From Sphingobacterium sp. xlx-96 (GTDB lineage Bacteria; Bacteroidota; Bacteroidia; Sphingobacteriales; Sphingobacteriaceae), in contig NZ_WFKM01000003.1 in assembly GCF_011007365.1 (NCBI RefSeq), positions 62,001 through 126,000 on the forward strand: a stretch of 64,000 bases of DNA. The letters run 5' to 3'. Positions 18,078 to 26,916 of the stretch are shown in pieces. A program made the translations under genes and the position numbers. Each line of letters starts with the position of its first letter. The first letter of the stretch is position 1. The notes under the pieces were generated by a model. It saw nothing but the letters and a program-made list of their open reading frames with translations, searched no databases and was not told the DNA's origin.

Positions 18078-18527
18078 GACTTTGCTATGCCAACTTTCTT
18101 TAAATGGAATCTCCCATTGCGTAGCGAGCTCAAATGAATCTTTTATCAGATTATTAAACACAATAGTATCGGCAGTCACAGCCCCCTTTTTAATCAAGGA
18201 CTCAAATTCTTCTCGATCTGTCAACATCACCTCACCGTTATTTCCTCTAAAAGAAACCTTCATGCGATCAAAAAAATCCACACTGATATCCTGACCAAGT
18301 TTCTTCAAGAAATGTACAGACTTGTCGATCGAACAGCCCGTAACTCCTGCCAGTTGCTCATTAACCTCCAGTACTAAAAAAAGATTATACCGGAGACTAC
18401 CTGTACCAGCCAATGCCGATCCATGTGCAGTCCAAGATGAAACAAAATCAGCCAAGGCTGTTTCGACAAACCGAACTTCTTCATCCGTTAGAAACCTATT
18501 CGCCTGATATATCCAAACTCTATTCAT
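18072..18527 (-). CDS. Conserved hypothetical protein of Bacteroidota
   Basis: A 151 aa cytoplasmic protein starting MNRVWIYQANRFLTDEEV at ATG 18527; an alternative start six codons upstream is less likely. The core contains FVSSWTAHGSALAGTGSLRY and AGVTGCSIDKSVHFLKKLGQ. Homologs in Bacteroidota are often labelled ABC-transporter ATPase, but no Walker A or B motif is present, so I do not repeat that name. Function unknown. It sits upstream of the DUF420 gene, separated by a TAAC-rich spacer. Confidence 0.8.
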   Translation of the reverse strand: MNRVWIYQANRFLTDEEVRFVETALADFVSSWTAHGSALAGTGSLRYNLFLVLEVNEQLAGVTGCSIDKSVHFLKKLGQDISVDFFDRMKVSFRGNNGEVMLTDREEFESLIKKGAVTADTIVFNNLIKDSFELATQWEIPFKESWHSKVF

Positions 18528-18545
18528 TCTTTTAGTACTAATCAC

Positions 18546-18594
18546 CCTCTAACCTTATAACTCTGTAACTTTATAACCTTATAACCTCTTAGCC
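18546..18594. repeat. TAACCTTATAAC-rich intergenic repeat
   Basis: The short spacer between the hypothetical gene and the DUF420 gene is made almost only of variants of TAACCTTATAAC and TAACTTTATAACC. The same words fill 60105-60216 and 62209-62318, so this looks like a dispersed, quickly diverging spacer family. Confidence 0.5.
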
Positions 18595-19137
18595 CTAATG
18601 CACATAATACGGAGATATCATCAAATATACCACCACACCGGTTACCGCAACGTACAACCACATTGGATAGGTAATACGTGCTAATCGTTTGTGTCGCTCA
18701 TATGCGCCGGCAATTCCTCGTACAAACGTGAACAACACGAATGGAATGATCACCACAGAGAGAACAATATGGGAGATTAAAATAAAAAAGTAAAGATACC
18801 GGATAGCTCCTTCACCACCAAAGGAAGTCGATACAGAAGTCATATGATAAGCTACGTACATCAACAAAAATAGAGACGAACATAGCATACAGATTTTTAT
18901 CAAATTCTCGTGTAGTTTTAACTGACGTCGCTTAACAGCCGATACCGCCCAAACCAACAATACCGCCGTAAGGCCATTGATAGTCGCATAAATAGGTGGC
19001 AAAAATGATAATGGTTTTACATCATATCCCAACTTAGGCAAATTTACGCCAAATAAAGCCGCCACAGCTAAAGGAATAACTATGGACAATGTCCAAATCC
19101 ATCCCTTGTATTTTTTTTCTTCTTCTGTCATTGCCAT
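18595..19137 (-). CDS. DUF420 membrane protein
   Basis: Integral membrane protein of 180 aa with about five hydrophobic segments, matching the DUF420/CtaM-like family found at the ends of cytochrome oxidase clusters. CtaM in Bacillus and Staphylococcus is needed for heme A-containing oxidase activity, so an assembly role is likely by family and context. Conserved histidines occur in LHENLIKICM and HMTSVSTSFGGEGAIRYLY. It is the last gene of the respiratory operon, 2 nt after the Sco-like gene. Confidence 0.85.
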   Translation of the reverse strand: MAMTEEEKKYKGWIWTLSIVIPLAVAALFGVNLPKLGYDVKPLSFLPPIYATINGLTAVLLVWAVSAVKRRQLKLHENLIKICMLCSSLFLLMYVAYHMTSVSTSFGGEGAIRYLYFFILISHIVLSVVIIPFVLFTFVRGIAGAYERHKRLARITYPMWLYVAVTGVVVYLMISPYYVH

Positions 19138-19139
19138 AC

Positions 19140-19859
19140 TTATTTCTTTTCTACTTTTAAGGGATTATTCCGAGCTTCCTCCACCAATTGTACTTTTATT
19201 TCATCTTCTAAACGCTCGATATTAGATTTCAGGTTAATATCGTAAAATCCACGTATCCTACGTTGAGAATCTATTAATATATACTGATTACTAATCGTAA
19301 ACTTTCGCGCTTCGTTGGCCTTCTGCAAAGCATCGCTTAACAACTCTCCCCGTACATACCCCAAGATATCACCACTTCCCCGAAGTACGAACCAATTCGC
19401 TTCGAGACCAGACCTGAACTGAGCCAATGTCTTCTCCAAATCTACGGAACTGTCTGCGGTATCCACAGAGATCGAATAAAACTTTACCTTATGATTATTT
19501 TTAAAGCGCTCGGCGACGCTACGTAAGTTCTGTAACATCGCTACAGACAACCCTTTGTCTGTAGCATAAAAAGTGTGGACGACAGCTATGGAAGAATCGG
19601 GGGCTAAAAAGTGAACCGAATCTCCTTTGATATCCAACAAAGAAATGGGCTTAATTTGATGAAAAACCGTATCCGGAATCTCTCGGCCCATCTTCCGGTT
19701 CATCTTACCAGACAAATGCTTCTCACCGTACACGGGCAGTTTCAAATAGGTATTTGATCCTATTTTATTCAGCGCTATATACAAAAATCCTGGCACTAGG
19801 AGTACTATTGCCAGGATTATGAAAGTCGAAATATTCTTTCTTCTCGTTTTATTTTGCAT
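19140..19859 (-). CDS. Sco-like thioredoxin-fold protein lacking copper ligands
   Basis: Membrane-anchored protein of 239 aa with one N-terminal membrane segment (TFIILAIVLLVPGFLYIAL) and a periplasmic thioredoxin-like domain. The context (oxidase subunit IV on one side, DUF420 on the other) and the fold pattern (HTFYATDKGLSVAMLQNL and FYSISVDTADSS) fit Sco1/SenC, which delivers copper to the CuA site. The CxxxC motif and the distal histidine are both absent, and there is no cysteine in the whole protein. It may be a redox-inactive scaffold or a pseudo-chaperone. Confidence 0.8.
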   Translation of the reverse strand: MQNKTRRKNISTFIILAIVLLVPGFLYIALNKIGSNTYLKLPVYGEKHLSGKMNRKMGREIPDTVFHQIKPISLLDIKGDSVHFLAPDSSIAVVHTFYATDKGLSVAMLQNLRSVAERFKNNHKVKFYSISVDTADSSVDLEKTLAQFRSGLEANWFVLRGSGDILGYVRGELLSDALQKANEARKFTISNQYILIDSQRRIRGFYDINLKSNIERLEDEIKVQLVEEARNNPLKVEKK

Positions 19860-19861
19860 TA

Positions 19862-20239
19862 CTACTTATTTGGAAAAAGCGCATGCTCTTGAAGATGATG
19901 TAACAGATAATCTCCTTCTACTAAAAGCAAGATAATAAAATAAATAATAAAAAGGAATACGATAGAACAGGTTACAATAAAACCAGACTTCTCAAACTTC
20001 AAGTGCATAAAGAATGCTACAATATAATAAGCCTTTACAAGTGTTAAGACGATATAAATTGTATTAACTAAAGCTCCCTTTTGCATGATCTGCCAATGAT
20101 GAACAAAGCCCAATGCAATTAAGAACTCTAAACATGTAAGCGCTAATAAGACAAAAAATACAGACCAAATACGCTTCTTATCCATGCCTTCCCCATGCTC
20201 GTGTGCATTATGTCCAGCTATATGTTCGTTATGTGCCAT
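19862..20239 (-). CDS. Cytochrome c oxidase subunit IV family protein
   Basis: Small integral membrane protein of 125 aa with three hydrophobic segments after a histidine-rich N-terminus (MAHNEHIAGHNAHEHGEG). It matches prokaryotic cytochrome oxidase subunit IV (caa3/COX4 type), which stabilises subunits I and III. It lies 28 nt after subunit III and 2 nt before the Sco-like gene in the same operon. Confidence 0.87.
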   Translation of the reverse strand: MAHNEHIAGHNAHEHGEGMDKKRIWSVFFVLLALTCLEFLIALGFVHHWQIMQKGALVNTIYIVLTLVKAYYIVAFFMHLKFEKSGFIVTCSIVFLFIIYFIILLLVEGDYLLHHLQEHALFPNK

Positions 20240-20267
20240 TTCTTTAGATAAATTTCTTAGTTAAAAA

Positions 20268-21005
20268 TTAGATTAAGTAGAAGAATGTAAATACGAATAC
20301 CCACACTAAATCTACAAAGTGCCAATAAAGACCTACTTTTTCTACCATCAGGTAAGTTCCTCTTCTTTCAAAGGTATTATTCAATGTCATACACAGAATA
20401 ATAATATTCAAAAGGATACCTATAGATACGTGAAAACCGTGAAAACCAGTAATCGTAAAGAATAAGTTTGCAAACTGCAATGCCGCGGTATAGGAAATAT
20501 CATTCGTAAAATAAGGTCGTAACGTCTCGGCAATCAACGCAGGGTCCGTCATACCTGTAGCAGGGTTTCTTCCAAACCAAAATCCTTGGTGATGTAAGTG
20601 AGACCATTCCAAAGCTTGACAGCCGACGAACATCAGACCTCCCAAAATAGTCCACAACATCCATTTCACGACCTCTTGCTTAGCGTTCCGATGACCTGCC
20701 TCTACAGCTAACACCATAGTAACAGATGACATAATCAAAATAAAAGTCATGATACCTACGAAAACCAATGGTTGGCCAGAATCAGCTATTCCTGGGATAG
20801 ATTGAAATACCTTATCGGCATCAATCCAAGTAGGCTGCGCGAATTTCTGAGCTCCATAATAAATTAGGAATGCTGAAAATGTAAAGGCATCCGACACCAA
20901 GAAAAACCACATCATGATCTTTCCATACTCTAAGTTCCAAGGTGACTTACCACCATTCCATGGTCCGTCTTTAACCTTATCCAATTGCGATACAGTTGTA
21001 CTCAT
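20268..21005 (-). CDS. ctaE: Cytochrome c oxidase subunit III (first to be followed by subunit IV)
   Basis: Heme-copper oxidase subunit III of 245 aa with five to seven membrane segments. The N-terminus (PWNLEYGKIMMWFFLVSDAF) and the C-terminal GFHGFHVSIGILLNIIIL and WHFVDLVWVFVFTFFYL segments are characteristic. A second, shorter subunit III (21015-21599) lies directly upstream, a tandem arrangement common in Bacteroidota. Subunit III stabilises the proton-transfer pathway of subunit I. Confidence 0.93.
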   Translation of the reverse strand: MSTTVSQLDKVKDGPWNGGKSPWNLEYGKIMMWFFLVSDAFTFSAFLIYYGAQKFAQPTWIDADKVFQSIPGIADSGQPLVFVGIMTFILIMSSVTMVLAVEAGHRNAKQEVVKWMLWTILGGLMFVGCQALEWSHLHHQGFWFGRNPATGMTDPALIAETLRPYFTNDISYTAALQFANLFFTITGFHGFHVSIGILLNIIILCMTLNNTFERRGTYLMVEKVGLYWHFVDLVWVFVFTFFYLI

Positions 21006-21014
21006 TGTTTACTA

Positions 21015-21599
21015 TTATTGATTCAAAAGTAAGAAAACATATATATAAATCCATAAAAGATCTAGAAAATGCCAAAAAACAGCAGCTAGATCCATTCGAA
21101 ACACATTATCCCCTTGAGGAATACCGCGAATCGCACCTAATAAAGCACGAAGCAAAACGAAAATTCCTGCGACAATATGTAAAAGGTGTAATCCGGTAAA
21201 GATGTAGATGAAGGATTGTGATGCGTTATTGTTAATAAAATACACACCCTGCGACGTCAATACCTTCCAAGCTTGTACCTGCAATACAAAAAATACGATA
21301 CCGAGAATAACTGTAAACAGCAACAACAGTTTCTGTTTACCGATATTCCCAACTTTAGCAGCAGCATACGCTAAATGCAACGTTATACTACTGACGATAA
21401 TAGTTAATGTACTATAAATAAAAGCCTGTGGTAAAATAGTTTTAATTCCCTTATCTACGCCACTAGCGGTATAAACTATAAATCCGCTAGAAAGGGCCGC
21501 GAACATCATAAACATACCAATAATTCCCAACCAAAGGTTAAACTTCTTGGCTTTTCGCGATTGTTCTAAGTCTTCTAAGTCCATTGCTATATTTCCCAT
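21015..21599 (-). CDS. Cytochrome c oxidase subunit III paralog (short form)
   Basis: Second heme-copper oxidase subunit III-like protein, 194 aa with five membrane segments. Family marks are FNLWLGIIGMFMMFAALSSG at the N-terminus and FTGLHLLHIVAGIFVLLRAL and FWHFLDLLWIYIYVFLLL at the C-terminus. It starts 2 nt after ctaB and ends 9 nt before the longer subunit III gene. Confidence 0.92.
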   Translation of the reverse strand: MGNIAMDLEDLEQSRKAKKFNLWLGIIGMFMMFAALSSGFIVYTASGVDKGIKTILPQAFIYSTLTIIVSSITLHLAYAAAKVGNIGKQKLLLLFTVILGIVFFVLQVQAWKVLTSQGVYFINNNASQSFIYIFTGLHLLHIVAGIFVLLRALLGAIRGIPQGDNVFRMDLAAVFWHFLDLLWIYIYVFLLLNQ

Positions 21600-21601
21600 C
21601 T

Positions 21602-22510
21602 TTAATTAAAAGGAATAAAATCAAATAAAAGCACCAGCTGCGTCAGCGGTAAATACAAAAAGGAAACATACATCACCTTCTTGGCCGAAGCATCCGTACG
21701 TAACATATAATGTTGATAACCGTACCAAGTAAAGGCCAATCCTCCTATCAGTGAGACTGCCGTAAAAGCAAGGCCTCCAAATCCGTAATACATCGGCAGA
21801 AAGCCAACAGGAATCATCAATAAAGCCGAAATCATAATCATCGCAGCTGACGTTGAGTCCTTTTTTGTGGTCGGTAGCAATCGAATACCAGCCTTCTTAT
21901 AGTCTTCGTCTGCAACCCAAGCAATGGCCCAAAAATGTGGGTACTGCCATACAAACTGAATCGCAAACAAAACCAAAGGCGTTATTACAACCGCCGCCTC
22001 GCTAACCGATGCATATGCCAAACCAAATCCTGCGGATTTAAAAGCCGCATAATAGCCGATTAAGGGTGGTAGCGCTCCCGGTATAGCACCGACAAAAACT
22101 GCTATTGGCGATTTTTGTTTCAACGGTGTATATACAAAAGCATATAGGAATATGGAAAAAACAGATAGTAGCCCAGCGATAAAATTCAACTGCACCAATA
22201 CCATCGTACCCAATATCCCCATAAAAACGCTCAATACCAATGCCTGGCCTGTAGTCATCCTACCCGAAGGCAAAGGGCGATCCATTGTGCGTTTCATCAA
22301 CTTATCGATATCCTTCTCAATGATTTCGTTAAATCCATTAGCTGCTCCCGTAACCAAGAAGCCACCAATAGTTAACATCAACCAATTGAACCACATTACT
22401 TCACCCTGCTGTTTCGCTCCAATTAAAAACGAAATAGATGCGGAAAAAACAACAGTTAACGTTAATCTTAATTTGACTAATTTGTTAAAATCAGAAATAA
22501 AAGTACTCAT
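21602..22510 (-). CDS. ctaB: Protoheme IX farnesyltransferase (heme O synthase)
   Basis: Attaches farnesyl to heme B, giving heme O, the precursor of heme A. The 302 aa UbiA-type membrane protein has the first aspartate-rich loop (NEIIEKDIDKLMKRTMDRPL) and the second (WVADEDYKKAGIRLLP), both needed for Mg-farnesyl diphosphate binding. It sits between ctaA and the subunit III genes, consistent with heme supply to the oxidase in this operon. Confidence 0.95.
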   Translation of the reverse strand: MSTFISDFNKLVKLRLTLTVVFSASISFLIGAKQQGEVMWFNWLMLTIGGFLVTGAANGFNEIIEKDIDKLMKRTMDRPLPSGRMTTGQALVLSVFMGILGTMVLVQLNFIAGLLSVFSIFLYAFVYTPLKQKSPIAVFVGAIPGALPPLIGYYAAFKSAGFGLAYASVSEAAVVITPLVLFAIQFVWQYPHFWAIAWVADEDYKKAGIRLLPTTKKDSTSAAMIMISALLMIPVGFLPMYYGFGGLAFTAVSLIGGLAFTWYGYQHYMLRTDASAKKVMYVSFLYLPLTQLVLLFDFIPFN

Positions 22511-22566
22511 TTAATTCATCACCTCCCAGTGCACTAAATATAATAATCTAACCGAAAAGACTTTCA

Positions 22567-23610
22567 CTATCTTTTTAACTTAGTCATCAAAAGCATCAAA
22601 TAATATTGCGCTCCAAAAAACAAACTAGCAATTACTAAGTGCGTAGTTTGTGCAAAAGCAGGTACCGCAAAACGTGCTAAAGTGATACCTGACGCCATCT
22701 GAATCAATACGAGAATCAAAACAATCCATGCGTATCGACTTTGTATGGAGAGCTTGCTAAACCTATTTTTCACCAAAAAGAAAAAAAGAACGGTAATACC
22801 CAAAGTCACGTAAGCCAAAATCCGATGAACATCATATAGACCGCCAATAGATTCAATCCAGGTAGATCTTTCCTTACCCAGGTAATTCAAATGATCTATC
22901 GCCTCCCGAACTTCCGTTCCGTATACCACCTGAACCAAAGTAATGACTAAAGAAAATATCGCCAATGCTTTAAGGCCAGATGATGGATAATTGATCAAAA
23001 TAGTCTTATCTCTAAAAGTTGTAGCCATATAATACGTATATATGCTAATTGCTACAATAATAAGAGCAAGCAACATATGTACTGTAATAATCCATGGCAT
23101 CAAATTCGTCGAAACCACTATAGAGCCCAACCAAGCTTGTAATACTACTGCAATAAGATTAAGAACGCTCCATACAAAAATGGAAGGCTTGGACTTGATG
23201 TAAGTAAAAGCGGCAACAGCAGAAAAAAGAAGTGCAAAACCAGCAATCACCCCAGCCAGTCGATTCAAATACTCTGTCCAAGTCTTCACCGCATTGAATT
23301 CCTCATGCTTCAAGATGGAATCATCGTGCCTAATCTTATCAGCTAACTCTTTAAAGCCGAAAGCTTCAACAAGCTTTGCAAACCTAACATTCTTTTTAGC
23401 TCTTCCTTCTATATAATGCTCCTCATAGCCTGCTGGCAACTGAGAAACATGCGTAGGTGGGATAATCCGATTAAAACACTTCGGCCAATCAGGGCATCCC
23501 ATTCCGGAACCGGTACTTCGTACTATCCCACCAGCTGTAATAACGACAAATAAAATAAATATCGTGAATCTATTAATTTTAACAAATCGCTTCTCTCCAG
23601 CTGGATACAT
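22567..23610 (-). CDS. ctaA: Heme A synthase (COX15/CtaA)
   Basis: Oxidises heme O to heme A. The 347 aa protein has eight predicted membrane segments and the conserved elements VVITAGGIVRSTGSGMGCPD and GCPDWPKCF with the cysteine pair, WTEYLNRLAG, and VHMLLALIIV and VYDVHRILAYV-like heme histidines (the second reads YDVHRILAYVT). It lies upstream of ctaB in the operon. The gaps around it (46 and 56 nt) are the largest in the oxidase half but hold no terminator. Confidence 0.93.
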   Translation of the reverse strand: MYPAGEKRFVKINRFTIFILFVVITAGGIVRSTGSGMGCPDWPKCFNRIIPPTHVSQLPAGYEEHYIEGRAKKNVRFAKLVEAFGFKELADKIRHDDSILKHEEFNAVKTWTEYLNRLAGVIAGFALLFSAVAAFTYIKSKPSIFVWSVLNLIAVVLQAWLGSIVVSTNLMPWIITVHMLLALIIVAISIYTYYMATTFRDKTILINYPSSGLKALAIFSLVITLVQVVYGTEVREAIDHLNYLGKERSTWIESIGGLYDVHRILAYVTLGITVLFFFLVKNRFSKLSIQSRYAWIVLILVLIQMASGITLARFAVPAFAQTTHLVIASLFFGAQYYLMLLMTKLKR

Positions 23611-23656
23611 GTAGCTACACTTTATCTAATGAAAAGTAGTGGAAGGAAGGATATAC

Positions 23657-25531
23657 CTATCCTTCTACTACTCTATTATTCTCCTTATTCCACTGCTCTT
23701 GAATACGAACAGCATTTTCATCTCCTTCAAAATCATGCATCATGTTAGAGCTCATAGTCTCTGAAAAAGGCACATTTTGAGGTATAAAATCTTGATCATG
23801 ACCTGGTTTCGAATAGTCATAAGGCCAACGGTATACGGTAGGAATATCTCCCGGCCAGTTACCGTGGATATGTTCAACAGGCGTCGTCCACTCCAATGTA
23901 TTTGAGTTCCAAGGGTTCTGCGTAGCCTTCTTACCGTTCCAAATAGATCCGAAGAAATTAATTAAGAATGCAAGCTGACCTAAACCAGCAACAATAGCTG
24001 CCCAAGTAACCAATACGTTTACAGAAACCCATTTCTCCATGAAAGGAAACTCTGTAAATGCATAATAACGACGAGGCACACCATCTATCCCCATGAAATG
24101 CATCGGGAAGAATACCAAGTAAGCACCGATAAATGTCAACCAGAAGTGGAAGTATCCCAATTTCTCGTTCATCATTCGTCCAAACATCTTAGGATACCAG
24201 TGATAAACCCCACATAACATCCCGAAGATAGACGCAGATCCCATTACCAAGTGGAAGTGAGCCACTACAAAATATGTATCGTGTAAGTTGATGTCCAACG
24301 TTGCATTACCCAAGAAAATACCTGTCAAACCTCCAGAGATGAAGAAAGATACCATACCTATCGCAAACATCATCGCAGGAGTAAAGCGAATATTGCCTCG
24401 CCATAATGTAGCCATGTAATTAAAGGCTTTGACCGCTGACGGGACCGCAATAATCAATGTCGTGATCATGAACACACCTCCTAAGAACGGATTCATACCC
24501 GTTACAAACATATGGTGTCCCCAAACGATGAACGACAATACTGTAATACCTACTAGAGAGTATACCATCGCGTGGTAACCAAAGATTGGCTTACGCGAGT
24601 TTGTTGAAATAACCTCCGAAGTCAATCCCAATGCAGGCATGACAACGATATATACCTCAGGGTGACCTAAGAACCAAAACAAGTGTTGAAACAAAATCGG
24701 TGAACCACCCTCGTTTGGTAAGATCTGACCTCCTACTACTAAGTCTGATAAATAGAAAGATGTTCCAGCAGAACGGTCGAAAATTAACAATACAACCGCA
24801 GAAACCAACACAGGGAATGAAAGTAAACCAACAATCGCTGTTAAGAAGAAAGACCAAATAGTCAATGGCATTCTCCATAGGTCCATACCTTTTGTACGCA
24901 TATTCAAAACAGTACTGATATAGTTAACACCACCCATTACCTGAGACGCGATAAACAATACCATACTAGCTAACCATAATGTCATACCTAGTCCAGATCC
25001 AGAAATTGAAGTAGGCAGAGCGGATAGTGGGGGATAAATTGTCCAACCAGCCGATGCGGGACCACTTTCTACGAAGAAAGATCCGATCATAATCACACAG
25101 GCTACAAAAAAGAACCAATATGACAACATATTCATAAATGGAGACGCCATATCGCGAGCTCCCAATTGATAAGGTATCAAAAGGTTACTAAACGTACCAG
25201 ACAGACCTGCTGTCAATACGAAAAACACCATCATTGTACCATGAATAGTAACCAATGACAAAAAGAACTCCGGCTTAATACGACCACCTTCAGCCCATTT
25301 ACCCAAAAATACTTCTAAGATCGGAAAATCCTTATCCGGCCATGCTAATTGAATCCGAAACAAAAGTGACAATAACATGGCAAAAACTGCCATAATGATA
25401 CCCGTGATCAAGAATTGCTTCGCAATCATCTTATGATCCTGACTAAATATATATTTAGTTAAGAAAGTCTCATGGTGATGACCATGTGCCTCATGATGAC
25501 CTGCGTCGTGTGATATAACTGTACTTGACAT
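23657..25531 (-). CDS. ctaD: Cytochrome c oxidase subunit I
   Basis: Catalytic subunit of the aa3-type oxidase, 624 aa with about 12 core membrane segments. The active site is visible: HLFWFLGHPEVYIVVMPALG (the CuB histidine and cross-linked His-Tyr), VWGHHMFVTGMNP (the CuB His pair) and HDTYFVVAHFHLVMG (the heme a3 and heme a histidines). The N-terminal cytoplasmic part is histidine-rich (HDAGHHEAHGHHHE). It follows subunit II and probably receives electrons from complex III through CuA. Confidence 0.97.
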   Translation of the reverse strand: MSSTVISHDAGHHEAHGHHHETFLTKYIFSQDHKMIAKQFLITGIIMAVFAMLLSLLFRIQLAWPDKDFPILEVFLGKWAEGGRIKPEFFLSLVTIHGTMMVFFVLTAGLSGTFSNLLIPYQLGARDMASPFMNMLSYWFFFVACVIMIGSFFVESGPASAGWTIYPPLSALPTSISGSGLGMTLWLASMVLFIASQVMGGVNYISTVLNMRTKGMDLWRMPLTIWSFFLTAIVGLLSFPVLVSAVVLLIFDRSAGTSFYLSDLVVGGQILPNEGGSPILFQHLFWFLGHPEVYIVVMPALGLTSEVISTNSRKPIFGYHAMVYSLVGITVLSFIVWGHHMFVTGMNPFLGGVFMITTLIIAVPSAVKAFNYMATLWRGNIRFTPAMMFAIGMVSFFISGGLTGIFLGNATLDINLHDTYFVVAHFHLVMGSASIFGMLCGVYHWYPKMFGRMMNEKLGYFHFWLTFIGAYLVFFPMHFMGIDGVPRRYYAFTEFPFMEKWVSVNVLVTWAAIVAGLGQLAFLINFFGSIWNGKKATQNPWNSNTLEWTTPVEHIHGNWPGDIPTVYRWPYDYSKPGHDQDFIPQNVPFSETMSSNMMHDFEGDENAVRIQEQWNKENNRVVEG

Positions 25532-25556
25532 ATTCTATTATAAATTCTTTTTACAA

Positions 25557-26876
25557 TTAATTTACAGAAGCTGTTGTAACCCCTTCTACTTGGCTGTTGT
25601 TAGCAAACTCTTTTTGAAGATCCTCCGTAAAGTACTTCTCTTGCTTGCTCAACCATTCTTTATATTCAGCTTCAGTAACTACTATTACTTTCTTAGCCAT
25701 ATTCCAGTGACCAGAACCACAGATCTTATTACACAGCATAATAAAATCGTACTTTGGATCATTCATGCGGTCACGCATCTCCTCCGTAGTCACAGTAGGC
25801 GTAAACTGGAAATAATTCGTCATACCCGGTACAGCATTTATCTGAACACGGAAGTCAGGAATAAAGAAGGAGTGAATAATATCTTTCGAAATAATATGGA
25901 AACGAACTGACTTATTAACAGGAATAACAATGTCTCCACCACGAATATCGTCCCAAGAGTTCTTATCGTTAAAATCGATACCGTAACCGTTAGTAGCTGT
26001 GGTAAGCTTGTAGTTACGTTTTCCTATCTTACCGTCGGTTCCTGGGTAACGTACATGCCACTGGAACTGCTCACCTAAAACCTCAACTTGCAAAGCTGAT
26101 TTCTGAAGCTCTTCCGGAACATTAGTGATAGATCTCCACGTGAAGAAACCAAACAAGACCAAAACAGTCAAAACGATAGCTGGAACAATCGTCCAAATAC
26201 GCTCGATAGCGTCATTGTGTGGATAGTAATAAGCCATACGCTTAGCTCTCATTCTATACACATAGGTAAATGTCAACAAAATGATATGTGTCACTACCAA
26301 AACGAAAGTCGTAATGGCTAAAGTGATAATGAACATCTTGTCGATCTCTTTACCGTGTTCAGTAACAGCATCTCTCCAAGCCCAGCTCCCCCATACAGCA
26401 TACGAGTAGTAAACACCTGCCAGGAAAACAATCAAAAACAAAAACAACAATGCAGCTTGCCAGTTGTTGTTGCTCAACGGATTGTGTTTACCATTCATTT
26501 TACGTGTCAGTACATAAACCGAATGAATCTTTCCAATCACAGCGATGATCGTGCATGCTACAAAAAATAGCAACAAATAATAGAAAAAATTCTTATAGAC
26601 CTGAGGGTCGATCTTTTTAACTTCTGCTACTTTAGCAGCCGCAGCACCATCAGCAACTGTCGCAGACACCGTAGTTGCGTTAGCATCGGCAACAACAGCT
26701 CCCGCAGTAGAATCTACAGTTGCAGAGTCAGTCGTCGCAGTTGTAGCAACAGCCGCCACAGTATCCACTACAGTAGAATCACTTTGTGCTGCCGTAACCG
26801 GAGCCACAAAATACAAGCTGATCAATAGTAGTAAACCCAATATGGATTTGAACCTGTTATTTATTTTTAAATTCAT
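25557..26876 (-). CDS. ctaC: Cytochrome c oxidase subunit II with low-complexity N-terminal insert
   Basis: CuA-bearing subunit of 439 aa. The C-terminal cupredoxin domain has the CuA ligands in CNKICGSGHWNM (C-x3-C-x3-H-x2-M) and the upstream histidine in IIHSFFIPDFRVQINAVPG. Two membrane segments precede the domain. Between the signal peptide and the first of these lies an Ala/Thr/Val/Ser/Asp-rich stretch of about 55 residues (including TTATTDSATVDSTAGAVV), longer than in typical subunit II. There is no fused heme c domain, so this is not a caa3 form. Confidence 0.95.
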   Translation of the reverse strand: MNLKINNRFKSILGLLLLISLYFVAPVTAAQSDSTVVDTVAAVATTATTDSATVDSTAGAVVADANATTVSATVADGAAAAKVAEVKKIDPQVYKNFFYYLLLFFVACTIIAVIGKIHSVYVLTRKMNGKHNPLSNNNWQAALLFLFLIVFLAGVYYSYAVWGSWAWRDAVTEHGKEIDKMFIITLAITTFVLVVTHIILLTFTYVYRMRAKRMAYYYPHNDAIERIWTIVPAIVLTVLVLFGFFTWRSITNVPEELQKSALQVEVLGEQFQWHVRYPGTDGKIGKRNYKLTTATNGYGIDFNDKNSWDDIRGGDIVIPVNKSVRFHIISKDIIHSFFIPDFRVQINAVPGMTNYFQFTPTVTTEEMRDRMNDPKYDFIMLCNKICGSGHWNMAKKVIVVTEAEYKEWLSKQEKYFTEDLQKEFANNSQVEGVTTASVN

Positions 26877-26916
26877 TTCTTATAATAAACGTTTGAACGT
26901 GATCTCGTTAGTCCTA

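Noticed and set aside
18072..18527. ABC-transporter ATPase
   Set aside because: No Walker A, signature or Walker B motif can be found in the 151 residues.
25557..26876. caa3-type subunit II with a fused heme c domain
   Set aside because: No CxxCH motif is present; the extra length is the low-complexity N-terminal linker.
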